Origin: Bacillus sp. JCM 19041
GTDB lineage: Bacteria > Bacillota > Bacilli > Bacillales > Bacillaceae_D
Direction: 5' to 3'
DNA length: 58,731 nt
Assembly (NCBI GenBank): GCA_001310375.1
Contig: BAXC01000014.1
Location: 1-58,731 of the forward strand
Shown: positions 9,860 through 19,664 of the stretch, one piece after another
How the letters are laid out: every line of letters starts with the position of its first letter
Position numbering within the stretch: the first letter of the stretch is position 1
Notes under the pieces: generated by a model
Database searches by the model: none
Seen by the model: the letters and a program-made list of their open reading frames with translations, nothing else
What the model was told of the DNA's origin: nothing
Made by a program: the position numbers and the translations under genes

Positions 9860-10432
9860 ATGGATCGTGAATTAAGAAATGCACGAGTGCGGGAACTTCT
9901 TGCGATGAATGGGTATTTGTTTTTACTTTTGCTGTTGTCATTTGTGTTTGTATACGGGCAAGTGGATATGGAGGCAGTATTATTTATTGTGGCGCTTCTC
10001 ATCATCGTGTATAACGGAGTACGGCTTGCGACAATTAATAAACCTATGTCTGTTTTTAAGTGGAAACGTTTCTTAATCACGCACGAACAAGTCATGTTTG
10101 GTCCAGATGAATGGAAGCGAAGAAGGAAATTCGATGTAATTGTACAACTAGCGATGGCGTTTTTGTTAGCCTTTTTAAGTCGACCGCCATTTGCTGGGAG
10201 AGCGTGGACGTTCGACGAAAGCACTGTTATATTTCTATTAGGAATGACGGCTGTGCTCGCTCTATTAATCAATTATAGTACGATTTCAAAAGGGCGTACG
10301 ATTGATACATGGACTGGAGGTGAGCAGCGAGGGATCGAGTTTCATGGGAGAACGCTCCAGCTCCTAATCGGTATTGGTGTAGCGTGGCTTATCTTTTTAA
10401 CATCAATAACTGGAATAATGTTCTTTTTATAA
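9860..10432 (+). CDS. Unknown four-helix membrane protein, paralogue 1
   Basis: 190 residues with an N-terminal amphipathic stretch RELRNARVRELLAMNG, four hydrophobic helices in two pairs (about residues 17-35, 38-55, 92-110, 125-140, plus one at the C terminus) and a charged loop GPDEWKRRRK in the middle, followed by RPPF. I do not recognise the family. The next gene (10645-11205) has the same layout and motifs (GDEWKRSR, MPPF), so the two are tandem duplicates. RBS is AAAGGTGTGTG. A weak hairpin lies after the stop (ACGAGAGGG near 10460 with CCCTCGT near 10495). Function unknown. Confidence 0.6.
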   Translation: MDRELRNARVRELLAMNGYLFLLLLLSFVFVYGQVDMEAVLFIVALLIIVYNGVRLATINKPMSVFKWKRFLITHEQVMFGPDEWKRRRKFDVIVQLAMAFLLAFLSRPPFAGRAWTFDESTVIFLLGMTAVLALLINYSTISKGRTIDTWTGGEQRGIEFHGRTLQLLIGIGVAWLIFLTSITGIMFFL

Positions 10433-10644
10433 GAGAGTAGACAGGAAATCGCTGAAAAACGACGAGAGGGGGGGTGGAAAAGACTTTTCAATCCCTCGTT
10501 CTATTTGGTATTCTTTTTTTTCTTTTTCTGTAAGTGTGGATAGTAGGTAATTGCGATTTATGGTTTCTGACTTTTATTATTTCTTTCTTGATTATGAATT
10601 ATTTATGGGAATAAACATGAATGACACGACTAGTGGGGGTAATG

Positions 10645-11205
10645 ATGACACGAGAAGAACTTAGGAAATTACGAATAAAGCAATTGTTATGGCTGAACGG
10701 TGCACTCATTATTTCTTTTATTATTTATGTTTCACTTCTGACCACAAATATAAGTATGGATGCAATCCAATTTGGACTCGGACTTTTCCTACTAATGACT
10801 GGAATAAGTGCTGTTGTCACAAAAAGAGAGCTACTTTACTTGCTTCCTTCTATGAAAAAATTGATGGACTATGAGAAAGAGAAGTTAGGAGATGAGTGGA
10901 AGCGGAGTCGTTCGACGGGAGGGTATATGCAAATAGGGCTAGGCCTATTCTTTATCCTTCTAAATATGCCGCCTTTTTCTGATGACCCGTTTTTGTCATC
11001 AAGATCATTTATCCTATTCATCATTGGTCTATGCATCTTATTTTCAATTGTTGTTAATCTTAGTGTAATTGCGGGTTATCGTAAAATGGATCGCAGTACA
11101 ACAGAAGAGTTAAAAGGATATACTTACAAAGGCATGATGATTGGCTTAATAATTGGAATAGCAATTGTCCCTGTCATTATGATTGGCGTTTTTGTTATCA
11201 TTTAA
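10645..11205 (+). CDS. Unknown four-helix membrane protein, paralogue 2
   Basis: The start is placed at ATG 10645, five bases after GTGGGGG; this makes the N terminus (TREELRKLRIKQLLWLNG) line up with paralogue 1. It has the same helix pattern, a central charged loop EKLGDEWKRSRS, then NMPPFSDDPF before the second helix pair. 186 residues. Similarity to the neighbour is clear but modest, consistent with an old duplication. No enzymatic motif is visible. Likely an integral membrane protein of unknown role. Confidence 0.6.
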   Translation: MTREELRKLRIKQLLWLNGALIISFIIYVSLLTTNISMDAIQFGLGLFLLMTGISAVVTKRELLYLLPSMKKLMDYEKEKLGDEWKRSRSTGGYMQIGLGLFFILLNMPPFSDDPFLSSRSFILFIIGLCILFSIVVNLSVIAGYRKMDRSTTEELKGYTYKGMMIGLIIGIAIVPVIMIGVFVII

Positions 11206-11223
11206 GGAAAAGGAGGGTTTGTT

Positions 11224-11407
11224 ATGACGGGAAAAAGTTGCAGTCTTTAAGGAGAACGGATTTGCTATTATCTAATTTAATGGCTGTCCCATCTATTTTT
11301 GTCGTATATTTTATGTTTACTAGTTCAAACCCTCAATCTTATTTTGTTTCTTCAGTAAGTTTAGTATTATACGGGAGCATTCGATTTACTGTTCTTAAAA
11401 GCGATTA
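11224..11407 (+). pseudogene. Truncated third paralogue of the membrane-protein family
   Basis: ATG 11224 follows AAAAGGAGGG at good spacing. Directly translated it stops after a few residues, but adding one base to the A5 run near 11233-11237 gives TGKKLQSLRRTDLLLSNL followed by two hydrophobic helices and RFTVLKSD. This matches the N-terminal third of the two preceding genes and then stops at ~60 residues. So this is a shortened third copy, possibly a remnant. It is separated from paralogue 2 by 18 bases and would be co-transcribed with it. Confidence 0.5.
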
Positions 11408-11455
11408 AAAAATACCACTGAAGCTGTTACATGTCGTCTAACAGCTCCAGTGGTA
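11406..11455. terminator. Bidirectional terminator, end of alr
   Basis: ACCACTGAAGCTGTTA pairs with TAACAGCTCCAGTGGT (one mismatch); an A-run on the left side gives a T-run for the minus-strand alr transcript. Confidence 0.85.
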
Positions 11456-11473
11456 TTTACAAATAAAGTTTTC

Positions 11474-12575
11474 TTATTGATAAATTCGCGGAACACGCTT
11501 TGAAATTGAACAGACAATTTCATAATTAATCGTACCGGTTAATGTCGCCATTTGATCTATAGGAAACTCGACAAGATCGCCAAGACGAACATCTTGTAAA
11601 TCGGTCACATCAATCATTGTTTGATCCATACAGACTCGTCCGATAATTGGAGCTTCTTTTCCATCAATATAAGCAAAACCTAAATTTGATAGTGCTCGTG
11701 ATAAACCATCCGCATATCCAATTGGTAAAGTTGCCACCTTTCGTTCAGAGGGCAATGTGTGTGTTCTCCCATAGCTAATCGAAGAGCCTCTTGGTAACGA
11801 ACGAATCGCCGCAACGCTAGAATAAAGCGTCATTGCTTGAGTAAGTGGAAGGGGAAACGTGAGTGCGACATCTGGGAGCAAGCCGTATAAACTGATGCCA
11901 ACTCGTACCATATCGAGATGTTTGTCCTTGTGGTAGAGTGTTCCCGCACTATTACAGCAATGTTTAATCGCGATTGTAATACCAGCATCATCTAATGCGT
12001 GTGCAAAGCCAAGGAAGCGCTCAAATTGTTCGTCTGTATAACTTGATTCTAAGTTATCCGCTTCGGCAAAATGAGTAAACAATCCTTCAAGCTCGATTGT
12101 TGGATGACTTGCTAAAGGTCGGGCAAGCTCAAGTAATTCTTCAGTTGATTGTACACCAACACGGCCCATACCTGTATCGGTTTTCAAATGAACTCTTGCT
12201 TGATGGTTGCTTGTAGCCATAAGATCTAGCAGGGCATCACGTACTTCTTGATTAAAAATCGTGATCGTAATATCACGAGAGACAGCCTCTTCAAGTGCCT
12301 CCGGAGCAGTGTAACCTAAAACAAGAATGGGTGCGGTAATACCTGCATCTCGAAGCTCGATTGCTTCATCAAGAATCGCTACACCAAGATAGGTTGCTCC
12401 TCCTGTGAGGGCAGCTTTTGCTACGGGAAGGGCACCATGCCCATATCCGTCTCCTTTTACAACAGCCATAAGCTGTGCACCTTGTGAAAGTGATTCATTA
12501 AAGAGGGTGGCATTTGTTTTTATTGCGTTTAAATCAACAGCAGCAAACGTATTGCGGTGGCTACTTTTTTTTCAC
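11474..12575 (-). CDS. alr: Alanine racemase (frameshifted at the N terminus)
   Basis: PLP enzyme interconverting L- and D-alanine for peptidoglycan. The PLP-lysine motif reads AVVKGDGYGHG, and the second catalytic region RVCMDQTMIDVT is present near the C terminus. The uninterrupted frame starts late (12469), lacking ~35 residues. Those are found upstream (HRNTFAAVDLNAIKTNATLFNE) but in the frame cut off from GTG 12575 by a T8 run (12565-12572). With seven T the frame is continuous and GGAG stands before the GTG. Restored length ~366, normal. It lies downstream of ald behind a terminator; alr can feed D-alanine catabolism too. Confidence 0.93.
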
Positions 12576-12597
12576 AAGTCAACACTCCTTTCAAGTC

Positions 12598-12648
12598 AAA
12601 AAACACAGAGAAAGCCCCTCATCATATCGATGCAGGGGCTTCGTGTGT
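12598..12648 (-). terminator. Terminator between ald and alr
   Basis: AAGCCCCT / AGGGGCTT stem, extended by imperfect pairs, then T6 on the minus strand. Confidence 0.85.
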
Positions 12649-12660
12649 TGCTAGCAGTTA

Positions 12661-13794
12661 TTAAGCAAGTTTTGTTGATTTTGCAAGTGCTTCTTCAACA
12701 GTAACAAGCTCATATCCAAGATCGCGTGCAACAGCGCTGTAAGTGACATCGCCATTCGCTACGTTTAGGCCAAGAGCAAGTGCCGGGTTTTCAGCAAGCG
12801 CTTTTTGTACGCCTTTGTTTGCAATTTGCATCGCGTAAGGGATTGTCACATTTGTCAGTCCAAGCGTTGATGTGCGTGGAACAGCACCAGGCATGTTCGC
12901 AACCGCATAGTGTACAACGCCATGCTTCGTATATGTCGGGTTATCGTGTGTTGTGATTTTATCTACTGTTTCAATAATACCACCTTGGTCAATAGCTACG
13001 TCAACAACAACTGAACCTGGAGACATTGATTTAACCATTTCCTCTGTTACAAGCTTAGGTGCTTTAGCGCCAGGAATTAAGACAGCGCCAATAACAAGGT
13101 CAGATTCTTTTACTGCTTCTGCAATATTAAGTGGGTTAGACATTAATGTTTGAATGTCGTTTCCGAACTGATCATCGATTTGACGAAGACGGTCTGCACT
13201 CAAGTCAATTAATGTAACGTCAGCTCCAAGACCAACTGCGATTTTTGCTGCGTTTGTACCAACAACTCCGCCGCCAATAACGGTTACTTTCCCACGTTTT
13301 ACACCAGGTACGCCAGAAAGAAGAATCCCTTTTCCGCCTTTTAGTTTTTCAAGGAATTGAGCACCGATTTGAGAAGCCATACGTCCAGCTACTTCACTCA
13401 TTGGTGTAAGAAGTGGAAGCGTGCGGTTTACTTCAACTGTTTCGTATGCAATCGCAATTACGCCACTATCAACGAGTGCTTGAGCAAGTTCTGGCTCAGC
13501 AGCAAGATGAAGGTATGTGAATAGGATTAAGCCTTCACGGAAATAAACGTATTCGGAACTAAGTGGCTCTTTTACTTTCATGATCATGTCTGATTTTGCC
13601 CAAACGTCTTTTGCTTCAGGAATAATTGTTGCACCAGCTGTAGCGTAATCTGTATCTTCAAAGCTTGAGCCTACGCCAGCGTTTTGCTCAACTAAAATCG
13701 TGTGACCTGCTTTTGTAAGTGCAACAACACCTGCTGGCGTAATTGCAACGCGGTTTTCGTTATTTTTAATTTCTCTAGGGATACCAATAATCAT
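12661..13794 (-). CDS. ald: Alanine dehydrogenase
   Basis: 377 residues from ATG 13794, which has GGAGGACG upstream; an in-frame extension to 13851 has no ribosome site. It starts [23 protein letters not shown] and has [10 protein letters not shown], the Rossmann motif [18 protein letters not shown] and [16 protein letters not shown], all Ald signatures. It oxidatively deaminates L-alanine to pyruvate with NAD+, used for growth on alanine and in sporulation. Neighbours alr, adeR and the alanine symporter make a complete alanine-use module. An operator-like palindrome and a CcpA-like site lie ~100 bases upstream. Confidence 0.97.
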   Translation of the reverse strand: MIIGIPREIKNNENRVAITPAGVVALTKAGHTILVEQNAGVGSSFEDTDYATAGATIIPEAKDVWAKSDMIMKVKEPLSSEYVYFREGLILFTYLHLAAEPELAQALVDSGVIAIAYETVEVNRTLPLLTPMSEVAGRMASQIGAQFLEKLKGGKGILLSGVPGVKRGKVTVIGGGVVGTNAAKIAVGLGADVTLIDLSADRLRQIDDQFGNDIQTLMSNPLNIAEAVKESDLVIGAVLIPGAKAPKLVTEEMVKSMSPGSVVVDVAIDQGGIIETVDKITTHDNPTYTKHGVVHYAVANMPGAVPRTSTLGLTNVTIPYAMQIANKGVQKALAENPALALGLNVANGDVTYSAVARDLGYELVTVEEALAKSTKLA

Positions 13795-13883
13795 GTCATC
13801 GTCCTCCAAAAAAGGGATATGTGTTTCAATACGTTTAGTATAAATCCACAAAAGAACGATTGCATTGTGCCAGATATTTAAAA

Positions 13884-13913
13884 TGGAAGCGTTTATTTGT
13901 GTAAATCAACAAA
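13884..13913. promoter_or_regulatory. Candidate AdeR operator and cre-like site upstream of ald
   Basis: TTTGTG-N6-AACAAA at 13896-13913 overlaps the end of a cre-like TGGAAGCGTTTA (13884-13897, two mismatches at the right edge). A nearly identical arrangement occurs at 15190-15222 before the symporter gene. A TATACT -10 for ald lies downstream of it on the minus strand. Confidence 0.5.
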
Positions 13914-13917
13914 CGAT

Positions 13918-15152
13918 CTATTTCATGTTGTGAAAGAGCTTCATATCTAGATAAATGCCAATTTTTTGCACGGGGTCTTTTAAGTCAACCATCGTAATTT
14001 CTTTAATTCGTTTAAGGCGATAATTTAACGTGTTTACATGACAATGAAGCAATTTTGCAGCTGCGCTCATATTGTCTTCCTTATCAAGAACTGCTTCAAG
14101 CGTCTCAAGCAAGTTCGTTCGATTCTCACGATCATAGGCCTGTAATTTTTGAATGACATGATTGGCAGCGAGCTTTTTTGTTTCACTTGAACGTTTTAAA
14201 ATATCGATGTATCGAAAGACACCTAGTTCATGATAGAAAATAGATTCATGTAGTTCCCTTTTAAATAACTGCTTTAAACGAATGACGGTACTCGCTTCTT
14301 CAAAGCTAGACTTTACATCATCATATTGTTCTTTAGGATAGCTACAGCCGGATGCGGTAATACAGAGACCAAAACGTTCCTTCACTTGTCCAGAAAATGT
14401 ATCAATAAACTCACGCGCTTCTTGATCAAAATCCAATACAGAATTTGGCGATACTAATAAAATAAGCTCATTCTCATCGAGTGTTTGAATGAGAATTTCC
14501 ATGCGCTGTGCTGTTTTTGCCGCATAAGCAAGTTGTTTATACTGTGCTTTTGTCATCGATTCAAACGAAAACACGATGATGGCAATGGCTTGTTCTTTTT
14601 TTAACCCTAATCGCATTAAATGTGCAGCAACAGTATCGTGATCTGCGACATCGCCTGTCATCATTTGCCAGAGTAACTCTTGGTCATTCCGTTCTTTTCG
14701 TTTTGTTTGTAAATTTAATTGCAATAGCTGATTTCGTGCTTTAATAGCAGCAATTTTTAAGTCAGTTAAATCTTGCTCTGTCAGAGAGCGACCGACCTCA
14801 AGAACCCAATATAACCAAGGACTTCTTCATTTTTACGAATTGATATAGCAACGCGATTGCCAAGACCAATATCAGAAATCGTTGGAATGACTAGTGGTTC
14901 ATCACTTTTATTCAGCGTGGGGATCACACCATCTTTCCAAAAGCGGTTAATGACACGTTCGGGCACGCGTCTTCCAATAATTGTAGAGATTCGAGCAGCA
15001 TCGGTTTCATCTTCATGGGAACTATAAGCAAGTAAATGATGATTGGAATCTTCTATTGTAACAGGACAATGGAGACGCTCACTAATAGCGTCCGCGAAAT
15101 CGTCGAGTGAATCAAATGGTTGATTGAAAAGGCGGTTCGTTTCGTTGCCCAT
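13918..15152 (-). CDS. adeR: PucR/CdaR-family activator of ald (frameshifted)
   Basis: Two frames join into one ~411-residue regulator. The N-terminal part (15152-14781) is a sensory domain (TIEDSNHHLLAYSSHEDETDAARIS). The rest carries a GGDEF-like/PucR linker and the C-terminal PucR HTH (DNMSAAAKLLHCHVNTLNYRLKRIKEI). Adding one base at CCCAAT (14805-14810) restores YIWVLEVGRSLTEQDLTDLK across the junction. In B. subtilis AdeR (YukF) is the activator of ald and lies next to it. Here it sits between ald and the divergent alanine symporter. RBS AAGGAG. Confidence 0.88.
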
Positions 15153-15189
15153 AAATCAAGCTCCTTCTTTAATTTGTTGAAAATCACGA

Positions 15190-15222
15190 AGCAAGCGTTT
15201 TCAGTTTGTGTACATTCACAAA
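15190..15222. promoter_or_regulatory. Candidate AdeR operator and cre site between adeR and the symporter gene
   Basis: TTTGTG-tacatt-CACAAA (15205-15222) is a perfect 6+6 palindrome in the divergent promoter region. Immediately left, AGCAAGCGTTTTCA (15190-15203) matches the CcpA box TGNAANCGNTNNCA at all but the first base. Confidence 0.55.
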
Positions 15223-15305
15223 TACAAGTCTTGATTGTCGTGATAGAATAACTTACGATTAGATAATATTATCACACAATAGGATTTTGGTCTGGGAGTG
15301 ACACG

Positions 15306-16702
15306 ATGAGTTTTTTAGACATCATAGACAGGATTAATGATTTTTATGGGGACTCCCCAGCTTAGTCCTATTATTTGGGACAGGCTTGTTTTTAACAATC
15401 GCCCTTAAGGGATTGCAATTTCGTAAATTAATCCACGCCTTTAAGCTTGGATTTGGTAAAGAAGATGAAAAAGATTCCGCTGCTGAAGGGGATATTAGTC
15501 ATTTTAAAACATTAATGACATCGCTTTCGGCAACAATTGGAATTGGAAACATAGCTGGTGTTGCAACTGCTGTCACACTCGGTGGACCTGGAGCGATTTT
15601 TTGGATGTGGATCGTTGGTTTGCTTGGAATGGCAACCAAATACGCAGAAGCACTTCTTGCCGTAAAGTTTCGAGTTAAAAATGAACGCGGTGAATATTCA
15701 AGTGGTCCAATGTATTATATTGAAAAAGGATTAGGGAGCAAATTTAAATTCCTAGCCATCGGCTTTGCATTATTTGGTGCGATCGCTGCGCTTGGCATTG
15801 GGAACAGTGTTCAATCCAATTCCATTGCGGACGTTGCATTAAATAGCTTCCACATACCAAATGGTGTAACTGCACTTGTATTAATCGTCCTAGTTGCGAT
15901 CATTATTTTTGGTGGCATTCAGCGTATTAGTTTCTTGTCTACCATTTTTGTACCTACAATGGCCGTGCTCTACATGGGCGGTGCTGCATTAATTCTTATA
16001 CTTAATTACGACATGATCATTCCAGCGTTTCAATTGATCTTTTACCATGCGTTTAATCCCGTTGCCGCAACGGGCGGTTTTGTCGGAATCGTTGTTGCAG
16101 AAGCCGTTCGAAACGGTGTTGCCCGTGGGATCTTCTCCAACGAAGCAGGACTTGGTACAGCAGCTTTAATTGCTGGTAACGCTCGTGCAGATCATCCTGT
16201 TAAGCAAGCGTTAGTAGCAATGACAGGTACATTTATTGTAACAATTATTGTATGTACGGTTACAGGCTTAGTATTGCTCATTACTGGGTTCTGGGATGCA
16301 TCAGGCGGATTAATTTCTGGTGTGATGCATGATCCAACGCTTGAAGCAGGTGCTTTAACAGGTGCTGCATTTGGCTCCGTACTGGGAACAGTTGGTGAAT
16401 ACATTGTATCACTTTCCGTTATTTTCTTTGGATTTACGACGATTGTCGGTTGGTATATCTATGGTGAGAAATGTTTTGAGTATTTAGCAGGAACTAAAGG
16501 AACCGTCGTCTACCGTCTCATTTACATTGCAGCTTGTGGTATGGGTGCAGTCGCAAACCTTGCGACAGTATGGGCATTTGCTGACATGGCGAATGCACTT
16601 ATGATGATTCCAAACTTAATTGCCTTGCTATTGCTTTGGAAAGTGGTTGTTTCTGAAACAAACGATTACTTCACCAACTTCTATAAGCACGGAAAAGTAT
16701 AA
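15306..16702 (+). CDS. Alanine:sodium (AGCS) symporter (frameshifted near start)
   Basis: ATG 15306 follows GGGAGTG. It reads SFLDIIDRINDF, then breaks in a T5 run (15341-15345); with six T it continues LWGLPSLVLLFGTGLFLTIALKGLQF into the long frame. Restored length ~466. Signatures of the AGCS family are clear: TSLSATIGIGNIAGVATAV, GGPGAIFWMW, SSGPMYYIEKGLGSKF and GIFSNEAGLGTA. It imports alanine or glycine with Na+. Divergent from adeR and near ald, it supplies substrate for the dehydrogenase. A terminator follows. Confidence 0.93.
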
Positions 16703-16714
16703 CAGAACAAACCA

Positions 16715-16742
16715 AGAGGTCATAGTCATCTATGGCCTTTTA
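16715..16742 (+). terminator. Terminator after the alanine symporter
   Basis: AGGTCATAG / CTATGGCCT stem with loop TCAT and following T-rich run. Confidence 0.75.
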
Positions 16743-16757
16743 TTCATGTTATAAAGG

Positions 16758-17165
16758 TCAAAATTCAACGAGAAATGGTTGATTAGTACTGTTTATACAA
16801 TCCTCAATTCGTTGCCTGAAATTATTCCACGTAACCATTTCAAGTGCCTGGGGAAATGGAAAAAATCCAACTTCTAAACTTTCTTCTGACGGAGTAGGCT
16901 CACCGCCAATTGGTTTAGCTAAAAAGAGGATGTTGCAAATCGATTGGTTGATGTTCTGATAAACACCACAAAATCTGATGATTTCAACATCAATTCCTGT
17001 TTCTTCTCTTGTTTCCCGAATCGCTGCAGCTTGTATCGATTCACCAACCTCTACTTGACCGCCAGGCATTTCCCATCCTCTCCGTGGACCTTTTATTAAT
17101 AAAAGCTCTTGTTTTGAATTGACAACAATGGTTGCTGCCGAAACAAAGTGTTTTGGTGGGACCAT
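16758..17165 (-). CDS. Nudix hydrolase
   Basis: 135 residues starting at the second in-frame ATG (17165), which has GGAGGT six bases upstream, whereas the first ATG touches it. The Nudix box [25 protein letters not shown] fits GX5EX7REUXEEXGU completely (about residues 37-59). Such enzymes hydrolyse nucleoside diphosphate derivatives (oxidised nucleotides, ADP-ribose, caps); the substrate here is not identifiable. The gene is convergent with the symporter and divergent from the flavodoxin. Confidence 0.92.
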   Translation of the reverse strand: MVPPKHFVSAATIVVNSKQELLLIKGPRRGWEMPGGQVEVGESIQAAAIRETREETGIDVEIIRFCGVYQNINQSICNILFLAKPIGGEPTPSEESLEVGFFPFPQALEMVTWNNFRQRIEDCINSTNQPFLVEF

Positions 17166-17233
17166 GCACATACCTCCAAATTGTCTTTACTAATGACACT
17201 AACGTGATCAGCTAGCTGGCGCAAGCCATTCTT

Positions 17234-17284
17234 TTGACGAAGAGTTTTTTATTTTATAGTTGAAAATGATTATCACTATCATTT
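17234..17284 (+). promoter_or_regulatory. Fur-box promoter of the flavodoxin gene
   Basis: TGAAAATGATTATCA (17261-17275) differs by one base from the 7-1-7 Fur core TGATAATNATTATCA, and a second overlapping half-site ATTATCACTATCAT follows. It lies just downstream of TTGACG (17234-17239) and TATAGT (17255-17260), so Fur with iron should block transcription. Confidence 0.75.
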
Positions 17285-17319
17285 AAACTAAAGTCATTAC
17301 GGAAAGGAGCGATTTTCCA

Positions 17320-17778
17320 ATGCGAGTGTGTATTGTCTATGCCAGCATGTCTGGGAATACAGAAGATATTGCTGTAATCATAAAAAAAGAACTGTTAAAT
17401 GGTGGGGTAGATGTAGACTTCGAAGAAATGGATGGCTATTCAGCAAGTGACCTAGAAGGTTATGACGGGGTGCTTATTGGCAGCTATACGTGGGGAGATG
17501 GAGATTTACCCTACGAAGCAGAGGATTTTGAAGAAGAGTTGGCGGAAATTGATTTATCAGGCATACCTGCAGCTGCTTTTGGTTCTGGAGATCGTGTGTA
17601 TCCATCTTACTGTGAAGCTGTACATATTTTTGAAAAAACTCTTGGAGAATGCGGAGCAACCATTGTAGGTGAATGCCTAGAAATCGAATTTGATCCAAAC
17701 ACCGATGCGGAAATTGAGGCATGTCAGACGTTCGCTCAGACCTTCCTTCATGCATTAAAGCAACGCACAGCCGTTTAA
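17320..17778 (+). CDS. Flavodoxin, iron-regulated
   Basis: 152 residues with the FMN phosphate loop ASMSGNTEDIA (residues 8-18), the ring-binding GSYTWGDGDLP near 55-65 and AAFGSGDRVYPSYCEA near 88-103: a short-chain flavodoxin like B. subtilis YkuN/YkuP. It carries low-potential electrons and replaces ferredoxin when iron is short, which agrees with the Fur box in its promoter. RBS GGAAAGGAG. It is strongly acidic, as usual. Monocistronic before rlmD. Confidence 0.93.
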   Translation: MRVCIVYASMSGNTEDIAVIIKKELLNGGVDVDFEEMDGYSASDLEGYDGVLIGSYTWGDGDLPYEAEDFEEELAEIDLSGIPAAAFGSGDRVYPSYCEAVHIFEKTLGECGATIVGECLEIEFDPNTDAEIEACQTFAQTFLHALKQRTAV

Positions 17779-17781
17779 GCC

Positions 17782-17810
17782 TTTGTTAGGCACGTCCTTC
17801 ATGGTACAAT
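17782..17810 (+). promoter_or_regulatory. Promoter of rlmD
   Basis: TTTGTT, 17-base spacer, TACAAT at 17805-17810, 40 bases before the start codon. Confidence 0.45.
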
Positions 17811-17849
17811 GGGAAAAGTGAAATTTGCCGAAAAAGGACGTAAAAAACC

Positions 17850-19223
17850 ATGAAAAAACAAGCACCGCCCGTTCAGAAAAATGACAAACTGACGGTCACA
17901 ATAGACGATTTAACACATGATGGCTCTGGAGTTGCAAAAGTAGACGGGTACGCCTTGTTTATACCAAACGCTCTTCCTGGCGAAACAGCGGAAATTAAAG
18001 TGATTAAAACAAAAAAAGGGTACGGCTTTGCGCGTTTAATGGACGTTAAAAAAACAAGCGAACACCGAGTTGAACCACCATGCCCAATTTTTTATAAATG
18101 TGGTGGCTGCCAAATTCAACATATGGACTACGAGGCGCAGCTCGCTTCAAAACAAAAGCAAGTAAAAGACGTGATGGAACGTGTTGCAAAACTTCCCGAT
18201 GTACCTGTTCATCCTGTTTTGGGAATGGAAGATCCATGGCGTTACCGCAACAAGTCACAAGTTCCAGTTGCTTTTCAAAATGGTGACTTTGTTGCTGGCT
18301 TTTACGCAAAACGAAGCCACAGTATTGTTGATATGGATGAATGCATTATTCAACATAAAGAAAACGACATTGTGGTACAAACAGTTAAACGACTTGCCAA
18401 AGAGCTGCATATCCCAGCTTATGACGAAGAAAAACATAATGGTGTGCTCCGTCACATCGTTGCTCGGTATGGCAAAACAACGGACCAAGTTATGGTTGTA
18501 CTCGTGACAAAAGGCAAAAAACTGCCACGTCAAGAAGAGCTTATTGCCGGGATTAAAGAACATGTTCCAGGCGTTGTCTCGATTGTGCAAAACGTAAACA
18601 GCGAGCGCACAAACGTAATTTTCGGTAAACAAACCGACGTACTTTGGGGCGAAACGTATTTATACGATGAGATCAATGGCATTCGCTTTGCTATCTCGGC
18701 CCGCTCGTTTTATCAAGTAAACCCCGACCAGACGAACCGCCTTTACAGCAAAGCGCTTGAATATGCGGACTTACATGGCAGTGAGACGGTCATCGATGCC
18801 TACTGCGGCATTGGAACGATCTCGCTTTTCCTCGCGCAAAAAGCACGCCATGTGTACGGGGTTGAAATTGTTCCAGAAGCGATCACTGACGCAAAACGAA
18901 ATGCGAAGCTCAATCACATCGATAACGCAACCTTCGCTGTTGGCGAAGCAGAAAAAGTCATTCCGTGGTGGCATGCCCAAGGAATACATGCAGATGTTAT
19001 CGTCGTTGACCCACCACGCAAAGGCTGCGACGAAGCCTTGCTTACAACGATGCTTGATATGAAGCCAAAACGGATTGTCTATGTATCATGTAACCCAGGA
19101 ACGCTTGCCCGTGATTTACGCATTCTTGAAGATGGTGGGTACGAGACGCAAGAAGTCACGCCTGTAGATATGTTCCCGCAGACGACACATGTGGAGTGTG
19201 TGGCGTTGTTAACCTTGGTGTAG
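17850..19223 (+). CDS. rlmD: 23S rRNA (uracil-C5)-methyltransferase RlmD/RlmCD
   Basis: 457 residues, intact. An N-terminal TRAM domain (to ~residue 60) is followed by the iron-sulfur cysteines [14 protein letters not shown], the SAM-binding [25 protein letters not shown] and the catalytic cysteine motif [13 protein letters not shown]. It methylates U1939 (and in Bacillus also U747) of 23S rRNA. Its extreme 3' end is met by an integrase remnant on the opposite strand; rumA/rlmD genes are known integration sites for conjugative elements and phages in Firmicutes. Confidence 0.95.
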   Translation: MKKQAPPVQKNDKLTVTIDDLTHDGSGVAKVDGYALFIPNALPGETAEIKVIKTKKGYGFARLMDVKKTSEHRVEPPCPIFYKCGGCQIQHMDYEAQLASKQKQVKDVMERVAKLPDVPVHPVLGMEDPWRYRNKSQVPVAFQNGDFVAGFYAKRSHSIVDMDECIIQHKENDIVVQTVKRLAKELHIPAYDEEKHNGVLRHIVARYGKTTDQVMVVLVTKGKKLPRQEELIAGIKEHVPGVVSIVQNVNSERTNVIFGKQTDVLWGETYLYDEINGIRFAISARSFYQVNPDQTNRLYSKALEYADLHGSETVIDAYCGIGTISLFLAQKARHVYGVEIVPEAITDAKRNAKLNHIDNATFAVGEAEKVIPWWHAQGIHADVIVVDPPRKGCDEALLTTMLDMKPKRIVYVSCNPGTLARDLRILEDGGYETQEVTPVDMFPQTTHVECVALLTLV

Positions 19224-19505
19224 AGAGGTTTTGGTGTTACTGACTACTTGCATGACCACATTTTGACCACACCGCTCAAATAACGATGCTTTTTCGATTT
19301 TTTGAGCGGTGTTTTCTTGTATATCGGGAGTGACGTGCGAATAAACATCTGCTGTCATTTCGGTGCTGCCGTGACCTAATCGTTCTGAAACAATTTTGGT
19401 GTTTTCTCCAAGCCTTAATAACATTAAGCGTAGGAGTGTCTTAAGTATGTCTTAAGTCATGTATACGAATTTTCTTTCACCCTGCTAATTTGGTTGTTAT
19501 TTATT
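19209..19505 (-). pseudogene. Tyrosine integrase C-terminal remnant
   Basis: Reading right to left the remnant gives KKIRIHDLRH (catalytic Arg-His), then SYALMLLRLGENTKIVSERLGHGSTEMTADVYSHVTPDIQENTAQKIEKA, the C-terminal catalytic half of a phage/ICE tyrosine recombinase with LGH and the region of the active tyrosine (VYSHV). It contains a stop (TGA in AG-stop-KK) and an 11-base tandem duplication (ACTTAAGACAT/C, 19431-19457) just at the Arg codon that breaks the frame, and lacks the N-terminal two thirds. It overlaps the last codons of rlmD. This is the scar of an integrated element. Confidence 0.8.
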
Positions 19506-19664
19506 CAACTAACAGTGCTATATAGCTAATTAGATAAAATAGTAGATGGGAACTTTTTTATTTGAATAAGGATTAAAAAATGGCTAACGATTCAAAATCG
19601 ATAGCATCATCTTTTGTTAACGTGTCTTTTATTTAGAGAGACATCTCGTTTCTCCTTCAGTCAG
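19506..19664. other. AT-rich spacer, no gene recognised
   Basis: Between the integrase remnant and the erm stop codon. Nothing readable as coding; several in-frame stops in all frames. It may be decayed element DNA. Confidence 0.4.

Noticed and set aside
12565-12575. Programmed slippage on A8 at the start of alr
   Set aside because: Attractive as regulation, but the same kind of one-base break occurs in dozens of unrelated genes here, so error is simpler.
19209-19424. Integrase fragment as a complete 71-residue gene
   Set aside because: Coding similarity continues upstream of the apparent start to ~19505 through a stop and a duplication, so it is a remnant.
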